Assembly (NCBI GenBank): GCA_937871605.1
Contig: CALMRM010000020.1
Span: forward strand, 186 to 5,976
DNA: 5,791 nt
Direction of reading: 5' to 3'
DNA from: an uncultured Terriglobus sp.
Lineage (GTDB): Bacteria > Acidobacteriota > Terriglobia > Terriglobales > Acidobacteriaceae
The notes below the pieces were generated by a model. The model ran no database searches, was not told where the DNA came from, and saw only the letters and a program-made list of their open reading frames with translations. A program made the position numbers and the translations under genes. Positions 4,793 to 5,791 of the stretch are shown piece after piece. Position 1 is the first letter of the stretch. The number at the start of each line of letters is the position of its first letter.

Positions 4793-5791
4793 CTACTCCA
4801 CTGTAAACGGAGCGACCTGGGAAATCTGCTGCTTGGACACTCCATCGTTTACCTTGATCGCCAACTGGTACTTACCCGGCGTCAGGCTGGCCAGCGGCAG
4901 GCTCTTTTCCAGCGTCACCTGGTCCGCGTTCGGGTTCAGTTTTGCGGTCGACTCAGACGTGTCCAACACCTGCTTGTTGGTCGAGAGATCGGTCACCTGG
5001 TACTGAATTTCGGCATTATTTTGCTTGCTCTTGTCATCAATGCCCAGGTTATACACCTGCATCCAGAAGTTCAGGTTGCTGCCCTTTTTGAATGCGACCG
5101 GGATCGAGGGTGCAGCCGAAACGCTCGGCATCACCTTGGTATTGCCGATGACGAACGAACCCGCGCCAATCTCCTTGGAAGGCACACGTGACATTTGGGA
5201 GGCCAGGATCAGCGACGAGGCCGACAGCCGGTCGTCATCATACTTGGGAACATTCAGCGACCGCCGCCACGTACCGATGTGATCCGGGTTGTTTACATCC
5301 TTGATGACGATGTCCACCTTGTACAGACCGGGACGCAGCGGCAGCGCCTTCCAGTACAGGTTGCGCTGAGCCTGCGTCTTGGTCAGGAACTCCTGCGGCA
5401 CCTGCACGTTCACCGTGTCTTCAAACGTCTGCACGATGCGGTGATTGATGTTCGAGACCTGGCCCAGGATGTTCACCGTACCCGTGGACACGCCATCCTT
5501 GGTTTGAAAGGTCACGTCCGAGTTTCGAATCTGCAGCGTGACCGGTACCAGCACGGTGTCGTTGGTCACCTTCACGTAGTCGGTCCGCACATCGAATAAG
5601 AAGGGTGGTCCCTTCAGGATCTGCGCGCTGGTGATGTACTGCTCCATGTCCTTGAACTTGATTGGGGGCGCAGCCAGCACTTTCGCGAATAGCGCAATGC
5701 GGTCGAACTGCTTGCTCTGCTGCGAGCTGCTCATGGGGCCGGGGCCAAGCTGCTCCAGGCCACCGCTCATGCGGTCCTGCCGGTTGGCCAT
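4793..5791 (-). CDS. GWxTD-domain protein, C-terminal part
   Basis: The frame fills the window from the right edge to TAG at 4793 (332 codons). The methionine at the edge is very probably internal: in full-length acidobacterial members, an N-terminal half with the GWxTD motif precedes this region, so that motif itself is outside the window. What is visible matches the usual C-terminal half. A linker ends in APPIKFKDMEQYIT (41-54). A beta-rich module follows, VRTDYVKVTNDTVLVPVTLQI (68-88), FQTKDGVSTGTVNILGQVS (95-113), and PLRPGLYKVDIVIKDV (151-166). Then come LNVPKYDDDRLSASSLILA (179-197), the conserved-looking GAGSFVIGNTKVMPSV (209-224), and a last module with LTPGKYQLAIKVND (303-316) and a terminal FTVE. 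Full-length relatives carry a signal peptide and are thought to be exported. Their biochemical role is not established, and I do not assign one. Confidence 0.85.
   Translation of the reverse strand: MANRQDRMSGGLEQLGPGPMSSSQQSKQFDRIALFAKVLAAPPIKFKDMEQYITSAQILKGPPFLFDVRTDYVKVTNDTVLVPVTLQIRNSDVTFQTKDGVSTGTVNILGQVSNINHRIVQTFEDTVNVQVPQEFLTKTQAQRNLYWKALPLRPGLYKVDIVIKDVNNPDHIGTWRRSLNVPKYDDDRLSASSLILASQMSRVPSKEIGAGSFVIGNTKVMPSVSAAPSIPVAFKKGSNLNFWMQVYNLGIDDKSKQNNAEIQYQVTDLSTNKQVLDTSESTAKLNPNADQVTLEKSLPLASLTPGKYQLAIKVNDGVSKQQISQVAPFTVE

Noticed and set aside
5789..5791. Methionine codon at the right edge as the start of the GWxTD gene
   Set aside because: Known family members have a long N-terminal half before this region, and no signal peptide follows this methionine, so the gene continues beyond the window.

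Overview
The window reads as a piece of an Acidobacteriota chromosome, most likely class Terriglobia (Granulicella, Terriglobus or Edaphobacter type). This rests on recognising protein families rather than on any search: the C-terminal half of a GWxTD-domain protein, and a signal-peptide protein with a carboxypeptidase-regulatory-like (CarboxypepD_reg) domain followed by an outer-membrane barrel. Both are characteristic of that phylum. Every supported gene lies on the minus strand, so transcription order runs from high to low coordinates.

In transcription order: (1) 5791-4793, the C-terminal 332 residues of a GWxTD-domain protein whose start lies beyond the window. (2) A 128-bp gap with an imperfect hairpin, then 4664-2916, a GTG-started exported barrel protein whose start codon sits inside a perfect 15-bp palindrome. 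(3) A 94-bp gap with three small hairpins, then a complete tRNA-Lys (anticodon CTT) at 2821-2746. (4) A 127-bp segment, 2745-2619, followed by an exact 19-bp second copy of the tRNA 3' end at 2618-2600. (5) A compact signalling operon: a CHASE3 histidine kinase (2556-1126), a single-domain Rcp1-like response regulator (1121-696) and a receiver-PAS protein (714 to beyond 1). The genes are 4 bp apart and then overlap by 19 bp.

The kinase has two predicted membrane segments around an extracytoplasmic CHASE3 sensor and a HisKA/HATPase_c core. It probably phosphorylates the adjacent receivers, both of which keep the full set of phosphorylation residues. Neither visible receiver carries a DNA-binding domain within the window. 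What the third protein's output is depends on sequence past the left edge.

The most unusual structure is the stretch at 2600-2764. A 19-bp direct repeat, one copy being the tRNA-Lys 3' end, brackets 127 bp whose two ends are imperfect inverted repeats (16 of 19 aligned columns) that start exactly at the repeat boundaries. This is the layout of a tiny non-autonomous mobile element, or the remnant of a larger one, inserted at a tRNA gene. It lies directly upstream of the kinase operon and may contribute its promoter.
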